In this document: positions 6,665-16,159 of the stretch, one piece after another
Layout of the letters: each line of letters starts with the position of its first letter
Numbering within the stretch: the stretch's first letter is position 1
NCBI RefSeq assembly: GCF_002898515.1
Contig: NZ_PPFX01000021.1
Location: forward strand, 1-64,000
Source: Geothermobacter hydrogeniphilus
GTDB taxonomy: Bacteria; Desulfobacterota; Desulfuromonadia; Desulfuromonadales; Geothermobacteraceae
Length of the DNA: 64,000 bases
Direction: 5' to 3'
Translations under genes and position numbers: made by a program
The notes under the pieces: model-generated
The model's input: the letters and a program-made list of their open reading frames with translations, nothing else
Databases searched by the model: none
What the model was told of the DNA's origin: nothing

Positions 6665-9600
6665 TCAATTCTCCTGTATCCATTGATTCCTGATTTCCGC
6701 GAATTCATTATCTGATCGGCAAATCTCCTGCCATTCTGTTATAGCATCCGGAACAGTCTGGCTTTGCCTGGTGTAATGCATAAATAATCCATATGCCAAC
6801 CCTGCCGCTTCCTGACGAATGGCAAGCCCCTCATGAAGCTCCATCCCATCCTCACCCATAATTGTATCTTTAGCTAATTTCTGAAGCCCAACAAGTACTA
6901 ACCTTTCAAGTTCATTAGAAAATAGCGAGGGGTATTTTTTTACTATCCTTGTGAGCACATTCAGGACACTCGGCAGACCTGTTTTCTTTTGCCAACGCAC
7001 GATCTGCCCCAACACATTAAGAATGTTCGACAAATCCTGTTCGTCCGGATAAAGCGCATTTTTTTCTAAAATGACCAAAACTGCCCTTAGGCTGTCAATT
7101 ACTGTCTCACCAATACTTGATGCCAATCCGTTTTCGATTTTATCCAGAATGTCACTTTTCCAGTCAGGATATATGTGGAGACTGGCACTCTCCAGACGAA
7201 GTGCGGGCAATCCGTGTTCCCGCAGTTCACAAATAAGACGCCGTAATGTCTCTTTTTTCTCATTCTCTGTATCCTGATTAAAATTCGGCGCAATGAAGGC
7301 CTCAAGAACATCCACCAATTTTGCAAACCTGCCTCTAAATTCATCTGCGACGGAGCTAAATGTCGATGGAGTGTTCTCTTTCTTTAAATAGTCCTTGTCA
7401 GCATCCCACCACTCAACAAGACGATCGAATATCATAATAACGTCTGCATCAGACCATTGAGGATACTTGCTTGCACCAACGATTTCGCGGCAGAGCGGAA
7501 CATCTCCTCCTGTAATGGAGATACTCTTCTCTGCGCGATTTTTCTGGATAGGAAATGACTCGCGCTGAATGTATTTTTTCAACAACGATATTGGATCGAC
7601 GTTCGTGGGGTGAGGCAGATCAATAAAGGCGAATTTATAATAATCAGTTTGAGATGGGAGTCCGTAATCATCCAACTTGCACCAAAGTGCCTCAGTAAAT
7701 TTATCCGTCTGTCTGCGCTCTAAAAATCCCAAATTATGCAACTGAACAAGTGTAAATATTGCCCATTTTCTGGCATTTGAATTATCGGACGATGCCTTCT
7801 CAAGAAGAATATTTATTTTTTCATCAGGGATTATCGGCTTAACCCAGGTTTGGATCAGTTCTCTTTCCAGATTGATAAATTGAAACGGGTTGACAAATTC
7901 TCGCTCTTCGATGGGACCAAGATTTTCGAGAACAGGAAAATCCAGCAATATTGGAATCAAATCAAAACGCTGACGAACTGAAAAAGCACTTAGAAGTCTC
8001 TCTGTTAGGTGCCGGATTCCACCATAGTTGCCTCTGTGATCTGACTTGTAAACTTTCAAAAGAAAGTTAATAAGCATTTCTTTTGATTCCAAAGAACATT
8101 TACAGCACAATCTGGACAAAATTTCGGGAACGACTTTAGCCAATATAATCCCAAAATTGTCTGCATAAAAACGGTTTCCTGACCGAATATCTCCTACGCT
8201 TTTCTCAAGAGATTCCAAATACCCTTCAACGAGACTATTAACAGAGGCCGTCTCTATCTTGAATAGTGATTCACGATTGAAAACATGATCGACGACCTTC
8301 TCATCCCCGATCCGAACCATAGTGGCCATTGCCCAGTAAGGTGAATATTTCGAGATACGAGACAATGTTCCTTCTGCGCTCTTTTTCCCAAAAGTGCTGC
8401 TAGGTATCCTGAACGGTATGCCTGCATCTTCACAAAAGCGAAGGAAGCTATATGCAATCAAGGCTTCATTATCCCAGCCAGCAAAATGATTTATGCGAGT
8501 AACACGTCCAATATCAAATTCTTTTTTTTCCGTAACATTCCGTTTTGCAACAGGTGGTCGCTCAAGAGAACCTTCGAAAATCTTTAGCTCATTCCATGGC
8601 TCACACTTATATTGTTTGAGTACATTCCAACGTTCAGAGAATGCCTTCCGGATTTCTTGCGTTTCTGACCATTTTCCATTGCCCGCTGCGACAGAAGTTT
8701 GTACATATTGAAGCAATAGCATTACAATGGCTTCTTGGGAAACCAAAGAGTAATCCGTTGTAATCGGCTTTAGGTTGAGCTTTGCGCGGATGTTTTTCAA
8801 TGATTGTTCAAGAAGTTGCTCCGCCTCATTCACTTGTCCAATTTCGGCGAGCAGAGCGCCCTTTTTGGCTTCCATGAATGGCAAGGATTCATTAACCTGC
8901 CATTCTCTAAGTCTATTTTTTAGTTCTGGCATATCTAATCCAAAAAGGGCATAAAGAGCACGTTCATAGTACAAACTCGCCTTTTGTTCAGAAGATAGAT
9001 GCTCTCTTAAACTCTCGATTTTGCCGTCGGCCTCTTTCCACTTTTCCAGCAGGCCCTCTTCACGGTAAAATCGCATCATCGACAGCAAAAGACAAATACA
9101 CATTCTTCTGATCTCTTTTCTGTCTAACCCGCGTCCACTTATCTCCTTTGTTGCCAAAGGAAGCGATTTATCCGATGTCGCCATAACTCCAAGTGGCAAG
9201 TACCTACCCAGTACTGCCTCAAAGAATTCTATTTGCTGGTTTAGTATTGGACACAGGCATTTTTCCATGCGCCAGTTAAGTTCAAAAGCAAATTCAAGAT
9301 CGATAAGCTTAGAAAAACTATCTTTAGAGGAGGCAAAACTGATCCAAGATTGAGTAAATGTCCAGAGGGAACTGCGACGATCTTCCGGAACTATTATCCA
9401 CCCTGGATAAGAAAGACGCTGTTCTTTCCACACAGGCAGCAGCTCTTCAATTTGATCTGTTTTGTCTTTATTTAAATCTGGATGCAAGTGGCTCAAAACC
9501 TTTGGCCATTCAAGCCTATTATCTTCTGCTTTTCTTGAAATTAGGTACTCAAGAAACTGCTCCAATCCTTTATAGTGATCCCCATCTATTCCTGCACACT

Positions 9601-10393
9601 TAGACATATCGACCAGAACTATATTGCGCTGCTCCAGAAGTTTCACCTGAGCAACAGACAAATTGAGAACGCCAATAAGGTATATTTTGGGGGAATTCTG
9701 GTTGCCCAAGTTGTCGCGTATCCATCCTATCCATTGCAAGAAGTTTGGATCATCACCTGAAAATCCGATCAGGCAGAGCGTATTCTCCAGAAGTGCCTGC
9801 TGGACAGTATTAACGAACGGTGCAAAATCTTTGGGATATCGCCTGTAATCTTCTTCAGTGATGATGAAAGGTCGTTCAGATGGAAAACTTCCATGTAATT
9901 TAATTATCCTGGGTTTTGCTGAGTAGACCAAGTCCTCCTTATTAACCACGACATCATATTTTTGTGAGGTAATGGAAGTGCATGCCCGTTCAAGCAATGT
10001 GTCATAATTAGTTGTAAAAACATCTGTCCACGGAAGATCAAGCAACTTTACATGTAGTGGTGATGGTTCATATTCATAATCTGGTATGGCGTCACGCAAT
10101 GCTTGGTCCAATGCTGGTCTTCCCAATGCGGCCTGCATCTCATCTGCCAGTTTAAGGACATTGAGATATTTACTTTTAGTATCAGGCGTACCCCCGTAAG
10201 CTCCCTCATAAAACAGGTCCCCCAATTGATGCCAATCTGGAAAGACGGAACATGATGTGCCGTTTGGTCTGGCATTCCTGCTGAATCCGGCCCCGACCAT
10301 AACGGCCGCATGACCAGACCACAAACGTTCAGCAATTTCATTCAGATATGGACTAATGCTACTTGGAATCACTGATGGAATTGTTTTGCTCAT
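6665..10393 (-). CDS. Large SIR2-domain defence protein (1242 aa, DSR-like)
   Basis: The N-terminal 250 residues are a SIR2-type Rossmann domain: GAGFSRNA at 34-41, TTNYD at 127-131, KLHGS with the catalytic-type His167, and GFSGDDPN at 210-217. The remaining thousand residues are helix-rich, with no motif I can name. They resemble the long C-terminal regions of defence-associated sirtuins, which sense phage proteins and then deplete NAD+. The start at 10393 overlaps the stop of a 24-aa micro-ORF (ATGA). The base composition is more AT-rich than the flanking hsd genes, which suggests a separate origin. It is probably a NADase effector of abortive infection. Whether it belongs to DSR1 or another SIR2 class needs a profile search. 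Confidence 0.85.
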   Translation of the reverse strand: MSKTIPSVIPSSISPYLNEIAERLWSGHAAVMVGAGFSRNARPNGTSCSVFPDWHQLGDLFYEGAYGGTPDTKSKYLNVLKLADEMQAALGRPALDQALRDAIPDYEYEPSPLHVKLLDLPWTDVFTTNYDTLLERACTSITSQKYDVVVNKEDLVYSAKPRIIKLHGSFPSERPFIITEEDYRRYPKDFAPFVNTVQQALLENTLCLIGFSGDDPNFLQWIGWIRDNLGNQNSPKIYLIGVLNLSVAQVKLLEQRNIVLVDMSKCAGIDGDHYKGLEQFLEYLISRKAEDNRLEWPKVLSHLHPDLNKDKTDQIEELLPVWKEQRLSYPGWIIVPEDRRSSLWTFTQSWISFASSKDSFSKLIDLEFAFELNWRMEKCLCPILNQQIEFFEAVLGRYLPLGVMATSDKSLPLATKEISGRGLDRKEIRRMCICLLLSMMRFYREEGLLEKWKEADGKIESLREHLSSEQKASLYYERALYALFGLDMPELKNRLREWQVNESLPFMEAKKGALLAEIGQVNEAEQLLEQSLKNIRAKLNLKPITTDYSLVSQEAIVMLLLQYVQTSVAAGNGKWSETQEIRKAFSERWNVLKQYKCEPWNELKIFEGSLERPPVAKRNVTEKKEFDIGRVTRINHFAGWDNEALIAYSFLRFCEDAGIPFRIPSSTFGKKSAEGTLSRISKYSPYWAMATMVRIGDEKVVDHVFNRESLFKIETASVNSLVEGYLESLEKSVGDIRSGNRFYADNFGIILAKVVPEILSRLCCKCSLESKEMLINFLLKVYKSDHRGNYGGIRHLTERLLSAFSVRQRFDLIPILLDFPVLENLGPIEEREFVNPFQFINLERELIQTWVKPIIPDEKINILLEKASSDNSNARKWAIFTLVQLHNLGFLERRQTDKFTEALWCKLDDYGLPSQTDYYKFAFIDLPHPTNVDPISLLKKYIQRESFPIQKNRAEKSISITGGDVPLCREIVGASKYPQWSDADVIMIFDRLVEWWDADKDYLKKENTPSTFSSVADEFRGRFAKLVDVLEAFIAPNFNQDTENEKKETLRRLICELREHGLPALRLESASLHIYPDWKSDILDKIENGLASSIGETVIDSLRAVLVILEKNALYPDEQDLSNILNVLGQIVRWQKKTGLPSVLNVLTRIVKKYPSLFSNELERLVLVGLQKLAKDTIMGEDGMELHEGLAIRQEAAGLAYGLFMHYTRQSQTVPDAITEWQEICRSDNEFAEIRNQWIQEN

Positions 10394-10464
10394 GCCGCCG
10401 CCTCCCTCGATTTCTTGAGAGATTCGCTTTCATAGGAGCTAACACGTGGTATCCGCTTGGTCAT
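10390..10464 (-). CDS. 24-aa micro-ORF copying the DUF3644 N-terminus
   Basis: The peptide MTKRIPRVSSYESESLKKSR and on (then EAAA, stop) parallels the DUF3644 start MSKRIRRVGSIKKELLKKSR (then EAA). The ATG overlaps the stop of the upstream 431-aa gene and the TGA overlaps the SIR2 start, in both cases as ATGA. The similarity covers nearly the whole micro-ORF at the DNA level, including cgatttcttgaga. It is likely the remnant of another DUF3644-type gene that once sat here and was replaced by the SIR2 module. Confidence 0.6.
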   Translation of the reverse strand: MTKRIPRVSSYESESLKKSREAAA

Positions 10465-11756
10465 TGTGCCCCTTCCTGAATTTTCCTTTGCCAAGCCAGT
10501 ACCAACGCTTTATTGCCTTTGACAACCTCGGAGATAATCATGGCCAGCGCTTGGGTTTCTGTTCGGTGTGTGCCGACATAACCTGACCGAATCAAGCTGA
10601 TCATGTCAGTTTCGCGCAAATATGTTCCGTCCAAAGCATCATAGCTCAGGCGAATTCCATTCTTCGGTCCTTTAGCCTCAGGTGATGTCAGGATTTTGTT
10701 CAAGTGATCCAGCGAGACCAGAAAAGATTGGTGCGAGTCATCAACGATCTTCCGCTTCACAAACTTGAAGAAGAAAGGGTTTCGGTTTAGCCGATAATCC
10801 GTTAGCACCCCTTCTAACTCAGGGAGCTGCATTCGCGAAATCTCATCACGGAATTGCTTGTCCGGCCTGAATAGCCAATCATGTCTTCCGTCCTCTTGTT
10901 TTGCTTCCTCCAGCATTTTATACTGGACCATGACAATATTGCCCCGGGTCTCGTTGATATAGATCAGGTCAACACCGAGCATCTTTTCCAGAGGAAGCTT
11001 GTTAGCGGTGTAGATCACCAATCGCTCGTCACGTTTTTCAAAAACCGCCCTGCCCGTAACATCAGGTGCTATGGCATCAAAACCCGGTATATGGGATGCG
11101 TCCGCATGAACCACATTGTCTTCATAAAGATGAGCACCGATTAGGCCGAGGCCCGACGAAGCACCGCGTTTCAACACGACTTGATCCGGTATCACATTGG
11201 CTCGGATGCCGAATGCGGCCATGGCAGACTGTATTGCGTCTTCCTGCGCCCAATTGGTATGAGGTGTACGCCGTAATCGAGGCAGCAAGGACAGTGCAGT
11301 GTCCATCGCAGTATGGTTACCCGCGTCTCTCGCCAACACCTCAATGAGGTGAGCACTGAGTTTTGGCGAAAGGTTTGAGAAGCCCCCCTCGACCGGGACC
11401 CGACCATTGAGCAAACGCTTCATTCGCGTATCGGTAACCTTTCTTTCTATCCCCTGCAGTGAAGATGGCGTAACAATGCGAAGCTTTTTGATGGTCAAGC
11501 GCGAATCAAAAGTACTCACGGAGGTTTTGCGGGTTACCGTACCCAGGTAGCATAGGGTCCCGTCATGGTCTTGAATTTCTAGCAAGCAGAGCGTCGGCAG
11601 TTTGAAATTTTGGAAAACAGAGTGAGGTCTTACAATGGTCAAGTGTTCAAACCCTTGCCTGGAGTTGAGCAAGGATTCCGAAAACGCTTCATCGAAGCAA
11701 ATCAAAATCAAGGGTTTCCTTTCAACCCAGTTGGCGATCTTGACCGCTGTACTCAT
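10461..11756 (-). CDS. 431-aa protein with PD-(D/E)XK-like D…QxK motif
   Basis: The gene overlaps hsdS by 4 bases (ATGA), so it is coupled to the methylase-specificity pair. I do not recognise the family. The clearest feature is EKMLGVDLIYINETRGNIVM followed by VQYKML. Asp263 sits in a first strand and Gln278-x-Lys280 in a second strand, which is the D…QxK variant of the PD-(D/E)XK nuclease core used by Mrr-like and type I R-subunit nucleases. No helicase motifs exist, so it cannot replace a full HsdR. The C-terminal 100 residues are helix-rich. Inference: nuclease effector that takes the hsdR position in this locus. Alternatively it is an independent defence protein. Confidence 0.6.
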   Translation of the reverse strand: MSTAVKIANWVERKPLILICFDEAFSESLLNSRQGFEHLTIVRPHSVFQNFKLPTLCLLEIQDHDGTLCYLGTVTRKTSVSTFDSRLTIKKLRIVTPSSLQGIERKVTDTRMKRLLNGRVPVEGGFSNLSPKLSAHLIEVLARDAGNHTAMDTALSLLPRLRRTPHTNWAQEDAIQSAMAAFGIRANVIPDQVVLKRGASSGLGLIGAHLYEDNVVHADASHIPGFDAIAPDVTGRAVFEKRDERLVIYTANKLPLEKMLGVDLIYINETRGNIVMVQYKMLEEAKQEDGRHDWLFRPDKQFRDEISRMQLPELEGVLTDYRLNRNPFFFKFVKRKIVDDSHQSFLVSLDHLNKILTSPEAKGPKNGIRLSYDALDGTYLRETDMISLIRSGYVGTHRTETQALAMIISEVVKGNKALVLAWQRKIQEGAQ

Positions 11757-13126
11757 ACGGACGCCTCCACTAGTTTTTCAGCTTCAGGAATACGAATTTC
11801 TCCTAAAAGAAGTTTCGGCAAAAGGGTGTCGCGAGTCTCAGCCAAAGCTTCATTATACCGGGTGTTCACGGAGACCTTTTCTGCGATATCTAGAAAATTG
11901 TTTTCAACTAACTCCTGAATTTCTAGCGGAGGAACAATTGCTTTCATATTGGCAAGGATTGTCCTGCTAAGTTCTGTTTGCCCAGTACTTCCTTCGCCCA
12001 TTGCTTCAACTGTAGGTTCCAATGAGAGCATCATTCGAGAGAATGTATAAGGTTTATATTTTTCTGAAGCGGCTCGAACAACGGTTACATGCGAGTCAAC
12101 AACGGTAGGCTCATCAATAAAAATCACCTGTGCCATCCTGCCCAGTGTGCCAACGCCGGTGGAATTAACCAGCAAATCTCCTTTTTCAAGCAACCTTCCA
12201 TCAACTTTTCTTTGCTTCTCATCGTTCCTTCGTGCAAACGAATAGTCGATAGCGTGATTTCTTATACACCGTTGATTGATTACACGAATACCAGCTTGTT
12301 CTGTGTACTTCGGGGAAATCCCACGACGAAGTTCTGAGGTGAGCGTATCTAGAATGTCTAAGTTCCACCCCTTCGGAATCCAGCCCATTTCCTCTGTGAA
12401 CTCGAATTCACAGGGAAACAGATCACGTATATCATCCGGCAAGGGTTTACGGGCGTCGCCGAGGGACTCACGCAAAGCTGCACGGGGTTGAAGGTCCTCG
12501 GGGATGGGGTTACCTGCGGCAAGGGCGTTGTCGATGACCGGGTCGAAGTCGATAAACCAGCTTTTGAACAGCGCGCTCGCCATGGCCTCCAGGGTTTCGT
12601 TCATGCGCCGATTCAGTTCGATCTTGTCATCCAGTGAGCCGAGAATATGGGCGATGGCGCGTTGTTCCGGCAGTTCCGGGATTGGAACATAAAATGCACC
12701 AAGCGATCCAGCCGGTACGCGTTGACGCCCCGAACTGCCTGTCATCTGAGAGATGGCAAACTGGCGGAAGTCCTGCCACTTCGTGAGGTAGTACGCAAAA
12801 TTATTGTCCGTGATACCGTCTTTACCACGGATGACAATAAATTCAGTTGAACCAAAAGCTGGACCATCTGAACCGTTTGTTGGCGCATATCGGGCAATTT
12901 TTCCGTTTTCAAGGCATGGAGTAATCCTCGCCAGTAAGGTGTCGTAAGGTTCAAATCTGGCACCACCGCTTTTGAATGTACGGTACTCAGATTCTGCAAC
13001 ACTCCGCCATGAGGGATCAATTGCCTTCATTTCTACGAAGGGATAGCGTTCCCCTTTTTTTAGTTTGATCTTAGGGTTGACCTGAACCGCCTCGGTAAAT
13101 GGAAGCTCTTGCCATTCACTCCCCAT
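11753..13126 (-). CDS. hsdS: Type I restriction-modification specificity subunit
   Basis: The product of 457 aa carries two target-recognition domains. The first covers about residues 5-160 ([10 protein letters not shown] … [20 protein letters not shown]). It is followed by the conserved helix [20 protein letters not shown] and SWFIDFDPV, then the second domain from about residue 250 ([15 protein letters not shown]). The protein ends in a coiled segment [20 protein letters not shown]. HsdS dictates the bipartite DNA target of the HsdM methylase. The start overlaps the hsdM end by 11 bases. The 3' tail of this gene is the source sequence of the IPxAEKLxEA scars found farther down the operon. 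Confidence 0.95.
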   Translation of the reverse strand: MGSEWQELPFTEAVQVNPKIKLKKGERYPFVEMKAIDPSWRSVAESEYRTFKSGGARFEPYDTLLARITPCLENGKIARYAPTNGSDGPAFGSTEFIVIRGKDGITDNNFAYYLTKWQDFRQFAISQMTGSSGRQRVPAGSLGAFYVPIPELPEQRAIAHILGSLDDKIELNRRMNETLEAMASALFKSWFIDFDPVIDNALAAGNPIPEDLQPRAALRESLGDARKPLPDDIRDLFPCEFEFTEEMGWIPKGWNLDILDTLTSELRRGISPKYTEQAGIRVINQRCIRNHAIDYSFARRNDEKQRKVDGRLLEKGDLLVNSTGVGTLGRMAQVIFIDEPTVVDSHVTVVRAASEKYKPYTFSRMMLSLEPTVEAMGEGSTGQTELSRTILANMKAIVPPLEIQELVENNFLDIAEKVSVNTRYNEALAETRDTLLPKLLLGEIRIPEAEKLVEASV

Positions 13127-14729
13127 AACCCAACACCTCCAGATTCCTGCGGATCACGCCATCCAGTTCCATCGACTCCCGCATCTGTTCATAGAGGCGA
13201 TCGGAAAGTTCGGCCATCTTTTCTTCAAAGGGTACGCCGTCGTCCTCGATGGCCTCAGCACCGACATAGCGCCCCGGCGTAAGCACATGGTGATGAGCGC
13301 GAATGTCGTCCAGGGTTGCCGATTTGCAGAAGCCGGATTTGTCCTCGTAGGTACCGTCTTTTTTTTCTCCCCGCCAAGCGTGGTAGGTGCGGGCGATCTC
13401 CGCGATCTCCTCATCGGACAGCTCGCGATGGGTGCGGTCGATCAGGCTGCCCAACTTGCGGGCATCGATAAAGAGTGTCTCACCCACGCGGCCCCGGAAA
13501 CCGCGCTTGGCGTTTGGCTTTTTGGAGCGTGCCAGGAACCAGAGACAGACCGGGATCTGGGTAGTGTAAAAGAGCTGGCCCGGCAGGGCGATCATGCAGT
13601 CCACCATATCGGCTTCAATCAGTGCCTTGCGTATTTCGCCCTCACCAGAGGTGTTGGTGGACATGGAGCCGTTGGCCAGCACGAAACCGGCGATGCCGTC
13701 CGGCGCCAGGTGGTGGATAAAGTGCTGAATCCAGGCATAGTTGGCGTTGCCGCCGTCCACATGAATGACCGAGCCGTCTTTTTGCTTGCGGGGGCCTCCG
13801 GCCGGAGGTGTGCCGAAGGCCCATCGCACATCGTCTTTTACCTTGGAAAAACCCCAGTCTTCGTCGTTGAAGGGTGGATTGGCCAGGATGAAGTCGGCTT
13901 TGAGATCCTTGTGGGCGTCCCGCAGAAAGGAGCCTTTCTCATTCCAGCGGATGTCGGCATCAATGCCGCGAATCGCCATGTTCATGATGGCCAACCGCCA
14001 AGTGGTGTAGTTCATCTCCTGGCCATAAACGGCTATCTCGCGCCTGGCTTGTGTGCCGTTGCCATTCCCATTGGCGTGAGCTTCGACAAATCGCACCGCT
14101 TGGACGAACATACCACCGGAGCCGCAGCAGGGGTCATAGACACGCCCCTTGAACGGCTCGATCATCTCCACCAACAGCTTGACCACGCATTGCGGCGTAT
14201 AGAACTCGCCGCCGCCTTTGCCTTCCTTCTCGGCAAATTGGGCGAGGAAATATTCATAGACTCGGCCAAGGATGTCCTTTTTGCGGCTCTCTTTGTCACC
14301 CAAACCAATGGTGGCGATAAGGTCGATCAGCTCACCGAGACGCGATTTATCCAGCGCGGGGCGGGCATAGTCCTTGGGCAGCACGCCCTTCAATGAGGTG
14401 TTATCGCGCTCGATAGAGGCCATGGCCTCGTCGATGAGCTGACCGATCTTCGGGTCCTTGGCGCGGCCCTGCAGGTATGTCCAACGAGCCTCTGGTGGAA
14501 CCCAGAAAATATTCGAGGCGGAATATTCATCTCGATCTTCAGGATCAGCGAATTCCTCGGTCGTCAGTTCTTCATACTTTTCGAGGAAGGAGTCTGAAAT
14601 GTATTTCAGGAAAATGAGCCCAAGAACGACATGCTTGTATTCAGCCGCATCCATAGTGCCACGTAGCTTGTCGGCGGCATTCCACAGCTTGTCCTCAAAC
14701 CCGAGATTGGCTCCAGTGTTTGCACTCAT
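13116..14729 (-). CDS. hsdM: Type I restriction-modification N6-adenine methyltransferase subunit
   Basis: The product of 537 aa is typical for HsdM. The SAM-binding motif I is [12 protein letters not shown] (about 199-210) and the catalytic motif IV is NPPF in [10 protein letters not shown] (about 284). The N-terminal helical domain ([20 protein letters not shown]) is also typical. The ATG at 14729 is preferred over a TTG one codon upstream, because GAGGA lies 9 bases before it. The next gene, hsdS, overlaps its end. No hsdR is present on either side within the window. The enzyme therefore probably methylates without a classical restriction partner, or works with other effectors in this operon. 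Confidence 0.96.
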   Translation of the reverse strand: MSANTGANLGFEDKLWNAADKLRGTMDAAEYKHVVLGLIFLKYISDSFLEKYEELTTEEFADPEDRDEYSASNIFWVPPEARWTYLQGRAKDPKIGQLIDEAMASIERDNTSLKGVLPKDYARPALDKSRLGELIDLIATIGLGDKESRKKDILGRVYEYFLAQFAEKEGKGGGEFYTPQCVVKLLVEMIEPFKGRVYDPCCGSGGMFVQAVRFVEAHANGNGNGTQARREIAVYGQEMNYTTWRLAIMNMAIRGIDADIRWNEKGSFLRDAHKDLKADFILANPPFNDEDWGFSKVKDDVRWAFGTPPAGGPRKQKDGSVIHVDGGNANYAWIQHFIHHLAPDGIAGFVLANGSMSTNTSGEGEIRKALIEADMVDCMIALPGQLFYTTQIPVCLWFLARSKKPNAKRGFRGRVGETLFIDARKLGSLIDRTHRELSDEEIAEIARTYHAWRGEKKDGTYEDKSGFCKSATLDDIRAHHHVLTPGRYVGAEAIEDDGVPFEEKMAELSDRLYEQMRESMELDGVIRRNLEVLGYGE

Positions 14730-14734
14730 CAATT

Positions 14735-14959
14735 TTATTCCTCACCTTTAGCGGGCAGTTTCAACTTCCCCTGTTTTGTCATCTTTGCGCAAAACGCATT
14801 AAACTGCGCCCTTGCAAGCTTGAAGGGAACTGTCTTGGCGTTTTCCCATCGGTTGATTGTGGCAATGCTCACCCCAAGCTCATGGGCAAGTTCCTCTTGA
14901 CTGAGCCCCAATTGCTTGCGGACCTCTTTTACCAATTCACGCAAATTCCGGGGACACAA
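14735..14959 (-). CDS. XRE-family helix-turn-helix regulator
   Basis: The product of 74 aa contains a full [23 protein letters not shown] then ENAKTVP, at about residues 19-45. The C-terminus ([17 protein letters not shown]) matches small regulators commonly encoded just upstream of hsdM. Only a TTG start (14959) is available in frame after the preceding stop; an ATG seven bases farther upstream lies in a different frame. The gene ends 5 bases before the hsdM start. It probably controls the defence operon, perhaps by autoregulation. A small frameshift at the 5' end cannot be excluded. Confidence 0.8.
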   Translation of the reverse strand: MCPRNLRELVKEVRKQLGLSQEELAHELGVSIATINRWENAKTVPFKLARAQFNAFCAKMTKQGKLKLPAKGEE

Positions 14960-14988
14960 TACCAGTTTTTCATACCCCCCAAAACCAC

Positions 14989-15747
14989 CTATGCCCTCTC
15001 AAAAACCCTCTCCCGATGAAACGCTAAAAACTCCTCATCCGGCCGAAATTTCTCAGGAACCACTATAACCTTCCCCTCATAACCCAGCAACGCATCGGCA
15101 AAAAAGGCATCCCCTTCCCGGCAATATTTCCTCGACACCCGCACCGTCAAATCCTCATTGAGGGTGATCATTCCGGCGTCGAAGGCCTTGTCATGCAACA
15201 TCGACAGGCAAAGCCCGTTGCGGGGGTTGAGACGGTTGGCCTTGTCATCCTTCCAGGGAACGATATGACTGGCAACCAGCAGCCTCGGCTCGGCCAAGCC
15301 GGTGATGCAGCAACGATTGCGATAGGCGCTCAGCACGGTGTTGCGAAAGAAGGCTTGCCCGACACGCGCCCTGCCCTGAACCGCCCTCTCCTGTCCCGTG
15401 TAGTCCATCGCGTCATCGGCCTGGTCGTCAACCGGGATCTCCAAACCGGCCGCTGCCTGCTGCAGTTCAAGGGCGAACCGGTTCCAGTCCGATTCCATTT
15501 CGGCCCACATGGCCCGATCGGCGGCCGACGCGCCCTGCAGCCCCGTCCGGCCGGTCTCGGTAATCGCCGGGTCGAGGCTGGCAATATTGGTCAACTTCAT
15601 GGCCAGGGCCGATGGGGTGCGGCCGATCAGTTCGGCATATTTGATGATTTCTGGATTGCGATGGTGCAGCTTGCCGAAGGGCAACTCGCAGTAGAGCTTG
15701 AAGGTGATCAACAGCTGCTGGCGGGTCCAACCGGTCCTCTTAGACAT
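14989..15747 (-). CDS. HNH endonuclease, McrA-like restriction enzyme
   Basis: The product of 252 aa has a C-terminal HNH domain: CCITG, then LVASHIVPWKDD with the first His, NPRNGLCLSMLHDKAFDAG with the central Asn and the last His. The N-terminal domain (WTRQQLLITFKLYCELPFGK … IGRTPSALAMKLTNIASLDP) is the DNA-binding-like region typical of this HNH restriction family. It ends 30 bases upstream of the HTH gene, in the same direction, so it may be the first gene of the defence operon or a separate unit. Members are described as putative restriction endonucleases, often for modified DNA; the target is unknown. Confidence 0.88.
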   Translation of the reverse strand: MSKRTGWTRQQLLITFKLYCELPFGKLHHRNPEIIKYAELIGRTPSALAMKLTNIASLDPAITETGRTGLQGASAADRAMWAEMESDWNRFALELQQAAAGLEIPVDDQADDAMDYTGQERAVQGRARVGQAFFRNTVLSAYRNRCCITGLAEPRLLVASHIVPWKDDKANRLNPRNGLCLSMLHDKAFDAGMITLNEDLTVRVSRKYCREGDAFFADALLGYEGKVIVVPEKFRPDEEFLAFHRERVFERA

Positions 15748-15802
15748 TCATCCCCCCCAAACGCGGTACAACTCCAATTCCGATGTCCCAACTTCACCCA
15801 AC

Positions 15803-15988
15803 TCAACTGTAACCAGCAAACGTTTCTTCGACCTGGAACCCGAGCGTGCGCCTGCCACCCCACTGACTTGAGGTCACAACTTGTGATCTCAAGTCCTTAA
15901 CTCCCTGATTTGTCAACTGAAACATGACATCAGCAGGGAACCCGTCCAGGGTCCTTTCGACGGCAGGCAGCACAACCATGGGGCTCAT
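15803..15988 (-). pseudogene. Remnant of an ORF6N-domain protein gene
   Basis: The 61-residue frame reads LDGFPADVMFQLTNQGVKDL then RSQVVTSSQWGGRRTL. This is the recognisable core of phage-type ORF6N (KilA-N-like) DNA-binding proteins, which normally read NLxRFPxDFMFQLTxxE…LRSQIVTS…WGGRRYxPYAFTEQG. The part before (start and conserved helix) and the part after (AFTEQGVAML) are both lost. It is therefore decayed. The rest of the 15748-16334 gap holds only a palindromic repeat and no gene that I can see. Confidence 0.6.
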
Positions 15989-16034
15989 ACTCTCCCCCCT
16001 CCCGAAACATGGTCCACGATATAAACTAGCCGAT

Positions 16035-16159
16035 GGCTAAGTAAAAACTTCGTCCTACAAGGCGCGGTGGTTTTTCGAGGGCGAAGGCATACGACCGTAT
16101 GTCGAGGTCTCGAAAAACCACGGCAACGCCGTAGGGCGGAGTCTTTTACGACGCCATCA
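16035..16159. repeat. Long imperfect palindromic repeat, copy 1
   Basis: The two arms are GTAAAAACTTCGTCCTACAA with GGCG, and CGCCGTAGGGCGGAGTCTTT with TAC. Inner arms GTGGTTTTTCGAG and CTCGAAAAACCAC follow, and the centre is CATACGACCGTATG. The flanks GGCTAAG and GACGCCATCA are shared with copy 3 at 33199. This nested design fits a dispersed intergenic repeat able to fold as one hairpin of about 120 bases. Confidence 0.7.

Noticed and set aside
13287-14396. A 369-codon + strand frame opposite hsdM
   Set aside because: Shadow frame. hsdM carries all expected methyltransferase motifs.
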